Source: Poa pratensis (taxonomy: Eukaryota; Streptophyta; Magnoliopsida; Poales; Poaceae). Taken from it: a stretch of 64,000 bases of DNA. Below the pieces are notes generated by a model. The model searched no databases. It was given only the letters and a program-made list of their open reading frames with translations, and was not told the origin of the DNA. Every line of letters begins with the position of its first letter. The stretch's first letter is position 1. The stretch is taken from NCBI GenBank assembly GCA_947311845.1, contig CAMZMU010000096.1, positions 12,851,043 to 12,915,042 of the forward strand, read 5' to 3'. Below are positions 9,243 through 21,417 of this stretch, piece by piece. The position numbers were made by a program, and so were the translations under genes.

Positions 9243-10685
9243 CTAGCTAGCATAGATCAACCAATCTACGAAGTATAGGTCTTTCATGAGTGACTCGCAG
9301 TTCATGATGTACCTCCGAAGCTCTGGCCCTGAGTATTTCCTTCTTTTGCCATCGTGAGAATCATCGTCTCGTCGGCGGGGTGATCCCATTCTTATACCCA
9401 CTGAAGCAGTCGATCCATCTAAAACACAAAATGGCTATCATGAGCACCGGCAATAGCAGAAGCATCTTTTTGGGCATACACATATGACTTGAAAATAAAG
9501 CTTAGGGCATCTCCAGCCGTGCTCCCAGCGCCCCCCCCCCCCCCCCAAAGAGCCCTTTTTAGGTTCGGTTTAAACTCGGATGGCTAAATAGCGCCGTTTT
9601 GCTACCAGTCGTGCCCACAGGATCCAAAATAGCGCCGTTTTGGGACAAATTAGCGCCGGCGCACCCAGGGCAAACCCAAGGCGCTGGGTTCGGCCTGGGG
9701 GCAATTGCATGCAAAAGGTCCACATGCAACCTCACCCCCTCTCTCCTCTCACCCACCTGCAGGCCCACCATGTGTTGCCCTCTCTCTCCTCTCTCTCCTC
9801 TCTTTTCCCGCACGACCGCTCTCTCTCTCTCGGCTCTGCTTCTACGCACCGCCTCCTCTGCTCCGGCCCGCCGACCCCGCGCCGCCTGACTCGCCGCCCT
9901 GCGCCGCCCCACGGAATCGAGCTCGCGCGGCCGCCCGGCCTCGTCCGCATCGTCGTCGGGGTCGACGCCACGAGGTGCTGGAGCTCGACGGCCCGTGCTC
10001 GACGGCTGCAGCCCGCTTCCGCGCGCTCCAGCGCCTCCGCGTCTTCCTCGGGGAGGACGGGCGCACGGCGACCGACGGGGAGGACGGACGAGCTGCTGCG
10101 CAAGGAGGCGTTGCGCGGCCAGGCGACGGGGAAGTAGGAGGGGCAGAGGCCGCGGCGGCGAGGAAGTAGGAGGAGCAAAGGGATCCCGGTGGCGAGCTCC
10201 GGCCTCGACGAATTCGACGATTCCTGCACCGATTTCCTTGTCTGCTCGTGTTGGGGTGGGGTGCGGCTGGGAAAATGCCCACCCCAGGATTCGGTTTTGC
10301 GCCGTTGCCCCCCCCCCCCCCCCCCCCCCCCCCGAGCCTAGTTTGCGCCGTTTTTGCATCCTGGGGGGCTTGACGACTGGAGATGGCCTTAAGACTTCAT
10401 CTGAACTTTAGAGGTACTTCATGCATAACGCTGCAGTGATGCCAAGTTTAGACAAATTTGTTCAATCCTTTCATGTGAGAAAATTTAGCTCAATCCCTTA
10501 CGTATTTATATACTGTACTACAGAATATGTTGGGTCTGCGTGCAGCTACGCGACGCTGGCGTGCGTGCCCAAACTCACGGTTTTCTTCAGGCCAAACGCG
10601 AATCGAATCGGGGTTCGAGGAGAGGTGGCCGCGGCTTACCTTCGATCTGGATTTCGAGGAGACGCTGCTCCGGCTGCTTCGCCAT
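9243..10685 (-). CDS. split gene fragment: exon 1 10685-10640, exon 2 9418-9243 (unknown protein, truncated)
   Basis: On the minus strand ATG at 10685 starts MAKQPEQRLLEIQIE. The exon ends GAAG with a good donor (GTAAGCC) at 10639. Its one spare base is completed exactly by an acceptor (GTGTTTTAG) whose exon starts at 9418 and stays open: DGSTASVGIRMGSPRRRDDD, a basic stretch (HDGKRRKYSGPELRR), then YIMNCESLMKDLYFVDW and a stop at 9243-9245. The spliced product is 73 aa. Phase agreement between two independently placed splice sites supports a real gene. A GC-rich 5' leader with CCAAT (about 10725) precedes it. The intron contains a complete Harbinger element (9505-10388). The 3' end abuts a retroposon poly(A) at 9237, so later exons are probably lost. 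I do not recognise the family. Confidence 0.45.
9505..10388. mobile_element. PIF/Harbinger-like non-autonomous element, 884 bp, TSD TTA
   Basis: The ends are GGGCATCTCCAGCCGT and, in reverse complement, GGCCATCTCCAGTCGT, flanked on both sides by TTA (9502-9504 and 10389-10391). A 3-bp TTA duplication with GGGCATCTCC-type ends fits PIF/Harbinger. It holds a C-run of 18 near the left end (9531-9548), a C-run of about 26 near the right end (10308-10333), and a CT-rich block at 9740-9840. There is no transposase. It lies in the intron of the split gene. Confidence 0.7.
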
Positions 10686-11060
10686 GGTCCGACAGCGACG
10701 CCTCTCTGATTGGTCGCCTGAAAGCCGCGCAGAGCGAGGAGCGCGAGGCGCGACCCAATCTGAATCTGCCACTGAACTTCTGTTTCGTTTAGACGCGGGT
10801 AAGACGAGGAGCGAGGGGACAGGGGGTGCATCGGCGCTGCCTGCTGCCGGAGGAACCGGGGCGGCGGGACTGGGAGAGTCGGCCACGGAGAGGAAGACGA
10901 AGACGCTGGTTTGATTTTTCTCGAGGAGTAATTAAGAACGAAGATGCTTGCCGAAGCCAGTACAAGATGGGCCATCGGCACGTACGGCCCAATACTTGTC
11001 TCTCCCCGGGCTCGTCTGGTTGTCTCACGCTATTATGTTCCGATTTCCTTTTTAGAAAGA
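10389..11060. other. exon 1 region and 5' leader of the split gene, plus flanking non-coding DNA
   Basis: Between the Harbinger element and Helitron 1 lie exon 1 and its GC-rich upstream leader (to about 10915 on the minus strand). No other gene is supported. Confidence 0.4.
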
Positions 11061-13159
11061 CTAGCAAACATACCCGTGCGTTGTAACGGAAGAGAAAAAG
11101 TTCAGAAACGTACAAAGCGATGAAGTAATCTACTAAGACCTAGTCAGTGACATGTAAATGTGCTTTAGCACCGTCGATTCGTGTGCGCCGGTGAAAACAT
11201 GTAAATGTTGTACATTGCTACCGCGGAAAAGTGTTGATTTTTCCTTAGGATTAACTGGTGATGTACTACTGCAATTGCACCAGTTGATTCCCCAATCGAA
11301 TCACTAAAGTGCTTAACATATCTCAAACGTGAGAGTGATTCACATTGCTTAAACCTAAAAGTGCAGTTCTTCAACCAAGAAAAATCTGATATGTGGTCGG
11401 AGCTGGACTTACATGATCACCGGACGGACAGTACTAACTTACACGTGTCAACACTAAACTGAAACAAAATGTTCATTTGATGATTCATTCATAGGAATTC
11501 ATAATTTTATGGTTCGGAGCTTTTAGTTAGCTAGTCTGTAGTCACATTTTTCAAAAATAAACTGATTTCGGTGAAATTCAGACAATGACCGAAATAAATA
11601 AATAGGATTTTTCTAAATCTGACAAAATCAAAAAATCGATCCTGGACTGAGATCAGTATGTCTTACTCATATCTGAACTGAAATTGTATTAGATCTGATT
11701 CATATCTGAAACCTCATCGTTGTTCATTGCTTAAACCTGAAACTCTACTTAAGCCTGAACCGCTTCTCGTGTGGGCCACACAATGCAGCCCATGACCGAG
11801 AGAACGCGAAGCATGGCGTAGAACCTGGCGATGACCGCGGACGCCGCCAGCACCACGACGAATCCCTGAGACGTAGAACCTCATCATTGTCGGCACAGCT
11901 GCCGTTGAGTATGCCGTGGACAAGCACCTAGTCACGCCGGTGAGACATGTACCGCGACGGAGAGGCTAGGAGAGGATATATGGGGTCACGCCTAGCCGCC
12001 TAGGAGGAGTGCAGTGCACCGGCTGTGCCGCAGCGATTTATGGTGCTGCAGCGGCATGTAAGTCCTCACCAACGCCGCAGGATGGCGCGTTGGAGAGCGC
12101 AGCAGCCGTACCGACCGTGTGAGTATCGCTGAGGTCTCAGCCACGGGCGCCGCCGTCGCCGCTAGCCGGAGCAAGGATTCAGGCAGAAGGGAGTCAAGTC
12201 CTGGACGACGACCAACGGCGACATACGAAATCAACAACGGACTACATTGTGGCAAACAGGATTCGCCGGTGGTTTATTATGTGAGAAGTTCAGGAGAGTC
12301 CGTGCTTGGTCGACCACGTTTCCTATGAGCGGTCGGCCTGACGGGCCGCTTGTAGTGATCGGATCAAAGATCAAACGACGGATCCGATCTGGTTTTTGTA
12401 GCTCGCACAGGTAGATGTGCAGCCGAGGCTAGCGAGTTAGTCTCAAGGAGTGTCTGACAAAGTGGTACCCTGCCATCTGCCGTTGGCCAGACGATCCATG
12501 GCCGTGTTCACCTTTTCCGGTGGGATCACCTCGACGAACCAGGAAGGTCACGAAATTTCCATTGAAATTGAAGCTGACTGGCCGCCAATGAGAGAGAAGG
12601 CAGGGAGCCAGGGACTGCAGTCCGGGGCCTGTCGGGGATGCGGAGGAGGACCATCGTGCCGTGGGATCTGATGAGCGCGAGCTATAGGTGCACGGCGGTG
12701 GCGGCGCACGCCGTGGTGACGAAGCCGTGCATGGTGCCCGTGGAGGCCTTCATCTCAGCGGCGTCGCGCCAAGCACGAACGCATTAGCTCTTAACCTCTC
12801 CACCGCCTACTCCCGTTACGTGCTGATCATGATCATGCTAGCCGTCCCAAACACCCCGATTCCCACCGGGGAGGAGGAGCAATTTCGGCGTATGGGATCG
12901 ACAGAAACAAACGGAAAGGAGAGCGAGAAAGGAGGGTCTTGCGGGTTTTGTATAGGCGAGCAGATTGGAGTTGGACTGGAGGACGGTCACAGCACGCGCA
13001 CGGGTGAGAGGGTCTGAGAGACGGTCTACAGACGCTTTCCACGATGAAATCAAACGGTGAGAAGAGGGACGACGTACGAAACGAAAAGTGACGGACGAAA
13101 AAACGGACGAAAATTTTGGAGGAAGAACCTTACTACTTTTATTATTAGGTAGGTATAGA
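11061..13159 (-). mobile_element. Helitron 1 (non-autonomous, 2099 bp)
   Basis: On the minus strand the element starts TCTATACCTACCTAATAAT at 13159. It ends with a hairpin (CCGTTACAACGCACGG), GTATGTTTG and the terminal CTAG at 11064-11061. Helitrons begin with TC, carry a short hairpin near the 3' end, finish in CTRR, and insert between A and T without target duplication. The host bases here are A at 11060 and T at 13160. Its 5' end shares at least 60 bp with Helitron 2 (AAGGTTCTTCC...TTTCGTCCGT), so they are one family. No RepHel protein is present. GC-rich inserts at 11750-12330 and 12470-12780 look like captured exons, but I could not name the source genes. Confidence 0.75.
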
Positions 13160-14449
13160 TTCACAAACATACATGCCACCCACCGCCAGAATTCCTGCCG
13201 CACGTCCGTCACATCTCCCGATGGCACGCGGCGGTTTGGCACCCCCATATGCCCGCCGCCGGCCCCTCTACCCTCCCCTGCCACCTGTCCCCATACTCGT
13301 CGACGGGACCAAAGCTCCACCAGACCCGCGACTCGGCGGGTATGCAAGACCCCGAGGGAGCTCAGGTCTCGGGAGGGGCTGCGCAGAAGATGCGGGGCAG
13401 CGCACGGAGGCACACGGCGCGGCGGCGGCTAGGAAGGAAAAGTGGAAGACGCACTGGGGGGAAAGAGAGGGTTGGGACTGGGAGCCTGGGACTCGCTAAG
13501 GAATTGTGTGTAGGCAATGACATATGGGGCCGCGGTGGGGCTATTTCTAAGTTTATCTCAAGAAAAAACATTTAGGTGAAAATATGCATTTTACATTTCT
13601 TACTGAAATAAATTTACACGTTTTAGAATCCAAATTGTCATAAAACACAGTTGGATTACATAAATAAAGTAACTACTCCAAGTTTTTTATCTTATGTTTA
13701 CTAGTTCAGCGAGCCGGTAACTCCGATGCTTCATCTACATCGTCCAATCATTTTTTATCCTTGGAAAATTAACAAAAATAAAAAGCAACTAACTTAACTG
13801 CTTCTCCAACAAAAAATTATTAGTGTTGATAAAGCAAATTAATACATGAAAGCCAAATTACCATCTATATAAAAATTAGCTCATCTATTTAAGAACTGTC
13901 ATCTATATAATACAGTACAATAGCTCAAAGCCACGTACATAATTCATGGCTAGGAAATTGTAGAAAAAGTTAACAATTGTAAGTTTGCTGGTTGCAAAGG
14001 ATTTTAAAAACTAAAATTACAGTGCGTTGACGCTCCACCTGCTACTATCTCTTGGACTTTATTAGCAGCTCTGGTTTCGTACTTTGTTTCCATGGGGGAT
14101 AAACGTGGTCATACTAGCCTTTGTGTAATCTATCCTCTCCCTGCCACGTGATGGTGATGTGCCACCATGCATGGTAAGTGGGGCCACTCAAGATAAAACC
14201 TGACGTGCAACGGACGCAGCAGGACGCGTGGACACGTCCGGTCCTGACGCATCGGTGGCCCAAATTTGGGTCATGAATGCGCCGCGGCGGACAGAAAAAC
14301 GGACCGTGATCCATTTGTGTCGCCCCGTTGGGTCGTGTTTTTGGCCCACACGGACATGAACGAACACGCGTGGACTCGATGTGTCGCTCCGTTAGAGTCA
14401 TCCTAACTGCTTGCACTTCCACAGTTTCACTGGCTGACTGCCCGGCGGC
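13160..14449. other. non-coding: GC-rich flank to about 13500, then AT-rich DNA
   Basis: ORFs at 13173-13575 lie in GC-rich DNA without motif or splice support. 13560-14100 is AT-rich with nothing recognisable. 14150-14400 has GGACACG and GCGTGGAC-type short inverted words but no defined element. Confidence 0.4.
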
Positions 14450-14680
14450 CGGGGCCCTACCTGACCTGACCTGAACGTGACCGCCGGTGAGCGATCATCC
14501 ATTGGCGTCGCAAGAGAAAGGAGACGAGGAGGCTGATGCCGCTGTAGTTTGCTGCGGTGCGTGCGCGGGCACGCCGGACACCGGCGCCGTGCAGGCATCA
14601 GTGTCGTCCCCAAACTGTGCTGCATCTCCAGAGTTGAGGGTTCTTAAACAAAACAAAAAAAGGAGCTCATGGTTCAGAAT

Positions 14681-17600
14681 TGAAGGCAATTACAATTGTT
14701 GCACTTGGATTGATACGTATCCCTTGGTGGGATTATATAGTACAAGGAGGTGGCTTGATTGCCAAGTAAAGAGATTACAATTTAGGAAATAATCTAGGCT
14801 AATTCTAAACCTCCTTGACTACGGAAGACGTGTCCTTCTACTACACGTCTAACACCCCCCGCAGTCGGAGCGGGAGCAACGCGGACGTTCAGGCTGGAGC
14901 AAAACTCGGTGAACACAGTGGACAGCAACCCCTTGGTGAAGATATCAGCATACTGGGAAGATGTCGGACATGGAGAACACGGACATCTCCAAAAGCAAAC
15001 GCTCATGACAAAGTGTAGGTCAATCTCCACATGCTTGGTGCGTTGATGCTGGACCGGATTTGTTTAAAGGTAGACAGCAGAGATGTTGTCGCAGTAGACC
15101 ACCGTAGCTCGCTGAAGAGGTCGATGGAGCTCGGACAGGAGCTGGCGTAACCAGCATGCTTCAGCAACAACATTGCAACACCCCTGTATTCAGCCTCGGC
15201 ACTTGAGCGGAGACAGTGTGCTGGCGTTTGGACGACCAGGAAACCAGATTGTCACCAAGGAAAACGCCATAACCGGAGGTGGACTTGCGAGTATCGGGGC
15301 AACCAGCCCAATCAGCATCCGTGTATGCAGTGAGTGATGCAGGCGACGAGCGGTATATCTGAAGTCCATGGTCGACGGTGCCGCGAAGGTACCGGAGAAT
15401 CCGTTGACCGCATTGAGATGCGGTTCCCGTGGATCGTGCATGTACAAGCAGACCTGTTGCACGCATAGGCGATGTCTGGTCTTGTGAAAGACAAGTATGG
15501 AGAGCACCCACTAGCTCCGATAGCAGACGGATCAGCGACGGTGGCGCCAGCAGCTGAGAGCTTGGACTGTGTATCTACGGGAGTGGAGCATGGATTGCAC
15601 TCACTCATTCCTGCGCGATCAAGGATGTCGATGATGTACTGCCGCTGAGAGAGGAACATGCCATGCGAGGACCGTGTAACAGCGACTCCAGGAAATAGTC
15701 CAATGTACCAAGGTCCTTGAGAGAACTCACGCTCGAGAGCCGTGATGGTTCTCGCCGAGAAGCTGCGCGGATGAAGCTGTGAGACTATATCATCGACGTA
15801 CAATAGCAGGTAAACAATCTCAGTGTTGCTGTTGTAGATGAAGAGCGAGGGATCCGCGCGGGAGCTGACAAAACCGAGGCGCAGCAGGTGGTCGGCAAAG
15901 CGACTGTACCAGGCACGGCGCCTGTTTAAGCCCATAGAGAGACTTATTGAGCCGCAAACATGGTCTGGGAGAGACATCGACAAACCCTGACGGTTGTGCA
16001 CAGTAGACCGTCTCGGCAAGAGTACCATGTAGAAAGCATTGTTGATGTCGAGCTGATGAACCGGCCAATCTTGCGCGACGGCAAGTGAGAGGACAGTGCG
16101 AACGGTGGCCGGTTTGACAACCGGGCTGAAAGTTTCTCCATAATCAACGCCTGCACGCTGGGTGAAGCCACGGAGGACCCAGCGGGCTTTGTAGCGATCC
16201 AAAGACCCATCCGGCTTAAGCTTGTGCCGAAAATCCACTTGCCAGTTACGACATTTGCGCCAGGCGGACGAGGAACAAGATCCCATGTCCGATTAGTCTG
16301 CAGTGCACTGAATTCGTCCATCATAGCGGAGTGCAATTAGGGTCCTTGAGAGCACCCCGGTAGCTCTTGGGTAGCGGACTAGAACATCAGCCAAAAGATT
16401 AAGACGGTCAACAGGTTTAGACATGCCACGTTTTCCACGAGTAAACATGGAGTGAGTGTTGTCGACGAGGGAGGGCCGACAGGGGCTAAAGCTACTGGCG
16501 AATTGGAGGAGTGGGTGAGGTGTGAGAGGGGAGTATGGGGTTCAGGTGTTGGTGGCGTGTGTGGCTCGGGTGGAATAGGTGTTTGCGGCATTGGTGCAAG
16601 TGGGTAATGTGGATGGTAGAATGATAGGATGGTCATCAAGAAAGGAGAGATCGGTGGCAGTAGGTGGTTAGTGGATTGTTGGGCGAAAGGGAAGGTGTTT
16701 TCGTCGAAGACGACATGGCGAGAGATTATTATTTTATGTGTCGCGAGGTCAAGGCAACGATAGCCGCGATGGTTAGAGGGGTACCCGAGAAAAACACAGC
16801 GGTTGTGCGAGGAGCTAGTTTGGTGTGCTGTAGAGGATAGGTTAGGATAGCAAAGGCAACCAAAAACCCGTAGGTGCTCAAGAGGTAGAGGCAGTCCACG
16901 AAGAGCTTCGTAAGGGTACGGTGTGGAGGGTTTTGTAGGGTGAAGGTTAACAGGAACGTGGCAGTGTGAGAGCTTCAACCCAGTAGGTTGGTGGCATGCT
17001 AGCTTGAAAAAGAAGGGAACGCACCATGTTATTTGTCGAGCGAATGACACGTTCGGCTTTACCGTTTTGGGAAGAGGTGTATGGGCAAGACATGCGAAGG
17101 GTGGCGCCGAGGGATAGGAGAAAAAGGTGAGCAGTTTTATTGTCAAATTCGCGACCATTGTCACATGGACAGATTGGATAGTTGTGTTAAATTGGGTAGA
17201 GACGTAGGCAAAGAAGTGTTTAAGTGTAGAGAAATGTCAGATTTTGCGCGCAAAGGAAAAGTCCAAAGGTAATGTGAAATCATCTAGAACAACTAAGTAG
17301 TATTTATAACCAGACACACTAGGAAGAGGTGAAGTCCATAAATCACAGTGGATAAGCTGAAAAGGACGATAGTTTGAGTGGAAGATGTATCAAAAGGTAG
17401 ACGAACATGTTTTCCTAATTGACAAGCATGACACAGGTGATCATCGGTAGATTTTTATTACAAGGAAAAGAAAAAGCACTTGCTAGGTGCGACAAAGCTT
17501 GACTACTGAGATGTCCTAGGCGACGATGCCACAATGTTGATGAAGACGTGGTGGTGGAGAGGGTGCGCACGGAAGACGGCCACCAGAAGGGATAGAGGTC

Positions 17601-19300
17601 GCCGGAACTATTGCACCTGACGATCTCGTTCTTGGTGCGGAGGTCCTTCACAGAGAGACCAAAAGGATCAAACTCAAGAAACAAGATTATCAGTGGTTAA
17701 CTTACGACGGAAATAAGATTTTTACAAGGTTAGGTGTTACTAGGACGTTATTAAGAGAAAACGAGTGATTAGGAGTAGAAAGGGTGGTGTGGCCAGTGCG
17801 AGTTATAGGAAGGCATGACCGTTGCCGACGATGACATGTGGGTAAGGAGAGCTAGAGGGGAGGATATGTGAAAGGTTACCCTGATTGCCGGTCATGTGGG
17901 CGGAGGCGCCAGAATCCATGATCCACTCAGCGGAGATGGTGGTGTGAGGGACATGGTGTTGAAGGCCTGCATGAGTTGTCCTTGGTCGAAAGACGGTGGC
18001 GCGCAACATATGTCGGTGCAGGCATCAGCGGATGGTGGAGCTCCTTGCATCCAGGGCATAGGGCGGAGGCGCCCCTGGTGGATATGATGGGACGAGGGAG
18101 CACCGTAGGCCCACGAAGGCGGAGGCAACATCATGGCATGATAAGCCTGAGGCAGGCCGGGAGGCGGCGGGCGCGGTGGCGGACCTGGCCACATCTGGAT
18201 AGACCCTGCCCAAGGGTTTTGCATGGATGGCCACGAGCCGGCGAGCCCTTCCGTGGTTGGAGTTTCCGCCTCGCTTCTGAGGAGCCGGAGTGGAGGAAGC
18301 GGCAGCGCGCCCCATATTGGCAATTGCCTCGCTGGAAGTTGCGGCATGGGTGGGGGAGGCGCGAAGGCGGCGGTTTCCGTTGGGCCGTGCGTGTTGGAGG
18401 CGTGAGATACCCGGGCGATGAAGGCGGTCGGAGCAGTGGAGGACGACTCGGACTGCTTTAGCGTGAGTTCCTCGAGCAGAAGAGACGAGCGCACATCGAG
18501 GAACGTCGGCAGTGGGCGCTGCTTGAGGGTCAGGGTGCGCATGTAGGCAAGCCCAGATCCGAGGCCGCGAGAGTTCTGCACGAGGCGCTTGTTGGTGATG
18601 GTGTGCCTAGGGCATTGAGCTCGTCGGCGAGAATCTTCTGCTTGCGACAGTAATCCGCCACGGTCATGGACCCCTGTTGGAGACCGTGGAACTCTTGCTC
18701 GAGGTAGGAGGAGCGGGTCTCGGCATTGTCATGGTAGATGTTGGAGAGACGCGTCCACAAGGCGTGAGCAGGAAGTGGAGCGGTGGTGTCGACGATCATG
18801 GCGAGAAGCTCGGGCGTGACGGTGCTGTTGAGCCACGATCGGACGATGGCGTCGTTCCGACTCCACTGTGTGGGATCGGTGGGGTACTCCTTCTCATCTA
18901 GATGGTCGTCGAGGGCATACTTCTCAACGGCATCGGAGAACATGCCTCGCCATTGGAGGAAGTTGGGGGTGGAGAGCTCGAGGGTGACCGGAACGGCGGC
19001 GCGGATGCTAGGGAGAGTGGCCGCGAGCGCCCATAGCGCTGCTTTGGCGGCGACCTCGTCCGCGGTTTCGGTGGCGATAGGTTGCGGCGCCATGGGGGGA
19101 GAGGATCGAAACCTAATCTGATACCATGAAGGCAATTGCAATTGTTGCACTTGGATTGATACGTATCCCTTGATGGGATTATATAGTACAAGGAGGTGGC
19201 TTGGTTGCCAAGTAAAGATATTACAATTTAGGAAATAATCTAGACTAATTCTAAACCTCCTTGACTACGGAAGACATGTCCTTCTACTACACGTCTAACA
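14681..19300 (-). mobile_element. complete Ty1/copia retrotransposon, 4620 bp, 174-bp LTRs, TSD AGAAT
   Basis: The LTRs are 14681-14854 and 19127-19300 (on the minus strand TGTTAGACGTG ... GCCTTCA) and differ at 6 of 174 positions. Both flanks are AGAAT (14676-14680 and 19301-19305). The PBS TGGTATCAGAT (complement at 19116-19126) directly follows the 5' LTR. A purine-rich GCGGGGGG precedes the 3' LTR. At 1.3e-8 substitutions per site per year (a commonly used grass rate) the 3.4% divergence would give an age of roughly 1.3 million years. The short LTRs resemble small copia lineages. Confidence 0.9.
14880..19093 (-). pseudogene. copia gag-pol polyprotein, frameshifted
   Basis: The start at 19093 reads MAPQPIATETADEVAAKAAL, the beginning of a copia gag (UBN2-like: FLQWRGMFSDAVEKY, then LWTRLSNIYHDN). 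Next, in the expected order on the minus strand, come a protease region near 17950-17800 (WIMDSGASAHMTGN, the aspartic D-S-G-A), the GAG-pre-integrase block (LWHRRLGHLS, 17530), integrase (17160-16380), reverse transcriptase (16290-15700, with YVDDIV) and RNase H (15510-14900, with YTDADWAGCPDTRKSTSGY). Several frame changes and stops separate these blocks, so the copy is not autonomous today. Confidence 0.9.
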
Positions 19301-19499
19301 AGAATAATTAATAGCGGTCTCTGTCATCATGTTTCCGCATTTTACACTGATAGCGACCTCAATTTCCCAATGTTCCATTGCTCGAAATTCCTCTTCTCTA
19401 CATTTTCAATAATCAACCAAAATTTATTTATCTGATAATTGTATTGTGACACAAGTTGGCTGCAGAGGTAAGCGGGCCGATGAGAAATACCGGACTCTG

Positions 19500-19630
19500 T
19501 GCGGTTTTTTAACCACGTTTTGTATAGTTTTTGGATCCTGTTTATCTAATTAACTGGATCAATTCTTTCTTCTATAATGCAATGCGGAAACTCCCCGCCC
19601 TGGGTCGTCAAAAAGAAACACCGGACTCTG
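19500..19630. mobile_element. 131-bp small insertion with 11-bp direct repeat
   Basis: ACCGGACTCTG occurs at 19489-19499 and again at 19620-19630. The paralogous copy B (41685-41700) has a single GCGGACTCGCTGAACTGAAG in this place. The simplest reading is a small unclassified insertion with an 11-bp target duplication. It has no evident TIR. Confidence 0.45.
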
Positions 19631-20047
19631 AACTGAAGTTGGCGCCAACCCCACCCGAAACGAGGAGGCAGGGAAGCTACCAGGCTACACATTGCGCCGG
19701 CCGGTCGGTGTTTCTGCCCGGTTTAGTTTAGCTCAGCTATGGACTGCAAATGCGGGCAAATAGCTCCTATGCGACGTTTTTCCATGCTAATTTATGGGCA
19801 GCGACGTCGTTGGTTGAAATAGCTCTCTTGCGACACCGTATCGATGCTGAAATAGCTCTCGCGCGACAGTGGGGCTTAAGCGCAAGGGACTGGTTAGTGG
19901 CTTTAAACAGCGGGGTACCCAACGGTAACTTATCCAGGCCAGCGCGGGACCCACCTCACCGCAGCTAGACCAGAGCAGCGCCCCGTGCCATTGCTTCCCC
20001 TTTCCCCCATCTTCCATCTTCCTCTTCTTCGGCGACGGCAACGAGAG

Positions 20048-20734
20048 ATGTCTACCTCCTCCGCGCCTCGCACTCAACATGGCGGCGATTTGGTGCAGTT
20101 CCACTGACAAGGTGCCCTGACTGCTCACGCCCAGAGCCTCTGAAGCGGTGGATCTGTAAGACCGACGAGAATGGAAATCGTGGGCGCGAGTTTGTTACTT
20201 GCTTGAGCAAGGGCACACAGCGGGGACTGGATGGAAAGGTTACATCTCAGTTCTTTCGCCGGCGTTCGCTCTGATTTCTCCGAATCTCGTTTTAGCTCAT
20301 CGAATTTGGGGGAGATTTAGAGTTCATGTTGCTGATTTCAGATCCTCAAGAAATGTGGCCATTTCGAGTGGGTGGAAGATTATGTTGAAAGGCTTCAATT
20401 GGAGGGCCACCTCGATTCAGATTTGAGGCCAACTAGGCTGCTCAATTTGGGGTTCAATTTGCCGCCGCCGCCTGCTGCAGCAAATTGGGTGGAGGATTTG
20501 AGCTCGGGAGTGGACAGAGCAGTGCCCGTGCCGGCTGCGAGTAATGCGGCCAATGCTGCACTGCCTGCGGAGTACGAACTGAACGCGGAATTGAAGAAGA
20601 TCAAGAAACATCTGCATCAGATGGTGGATTTGCAGAAGCAAGCAAATATCATGGCAGCAGGATTTTATGTTTCTATCATTGTTCTGTTTTTCTTTTACCT
20701 GTTGTTCATCCGTCGTTACCTAGTTGGGGTTTAG
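20048..20734 (+). pseudogene. GRF zinc-finger/coiled-coil/membrane protein, second copy, frameshifted near the N terminus
   Basis: Homologue of the gene at 1327-1905 with the same two-exon layout: exon 1 to 20238, GT-AG intron 20239-20341 (GTTACATC ... TGATTTCAG), exon 2 20342-20734. The zinc-finger frame reads FGAVPLTRCPDC, then KTDENGNRGREFVTC. Exon 2 reads ILKKCGHFEWVEDYVERLQL, then a coiled coil (ELNAELKKIKKHLHQMVDLQ) and a C-terminal membrane span (FYVSIIVLFFFYLLFI). The ATG at 20048 (MSTSSAPRTQ) is in a different frame from the zinc finger: the frame changes around 20077-20082, where copy 1 reads straight through. So this copy either starts elsewhere or is broken. It is 96 nt longer in exon 2 than copy 1. 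The upstream MULE arm serves as its promoter region. Confidence 0.6.
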
Positions 20735-21417
20735 TTGGTCAGTTAGCTCGGTCTGTGACGGCAGAGGACGCGATCTGTGCGCCATGCCAAGTTCATGTAC
20801 ATGAATCGAAGAAGTAATTTGGAAAGTTCGTCTGTTCGTTACGCAATTTTTGTTCTTCAGTTAACGGGTGGCCTAAGTTAACAGAGTGACCAAAGTTCAG
20901 TTTCGAGAAAAAAAATGTTCTAGGCTGCCGAATAGATGTTGGGCCGTGAGAAAGTAATCAGGCCCAACTAGAAAAGCAGCCCACCCGCGTCCCTTTTTTT
21001 ATACGGTTTTTTATATAGCATAGAGGCACCCATGTTTAGCTAAAAATGTTTCAACTAAAACCACTAAAATAAAATGTTGCTTCGGAAAATAAATTTCTTA
21101 GAAACATAGATATATTAGCAAGAACAATACATCGAAACATATAGTAGCACCCTTACATAAAGATGCACCGTCGTTGAGACTGCGTTGAACGGTCAAGATC
21201 GAACAGACGGGCCGATCCAAACCCCAGCTCTCTAGCCAATCAGCGCACACGAATCCCTCCACGCACCGCGAGCCAATCAACTGGTAGAACGAGCGCACAC
21301 GCGGATCGGCGCGTCACGTGCACACGGAGGCGTCAGATCCAACGGCTCTAAAGCTGGCGGGGTTTCGGATGGGGTTTCCGGGGTTTCGGATGGGGTTTCC
21401 GGGTTTAGGGTTTCAGT
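20735..21417. other. non-coding interior of the 4.7-kb MULE
   Basis: The 3' flank of the GRF copy is followed by AT-rich DNA. A GGGGTTTCGGAT / GGGGTTTCCGG short repeat lies at 21358-21412. No gene is seen. Confidence 0.5.
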
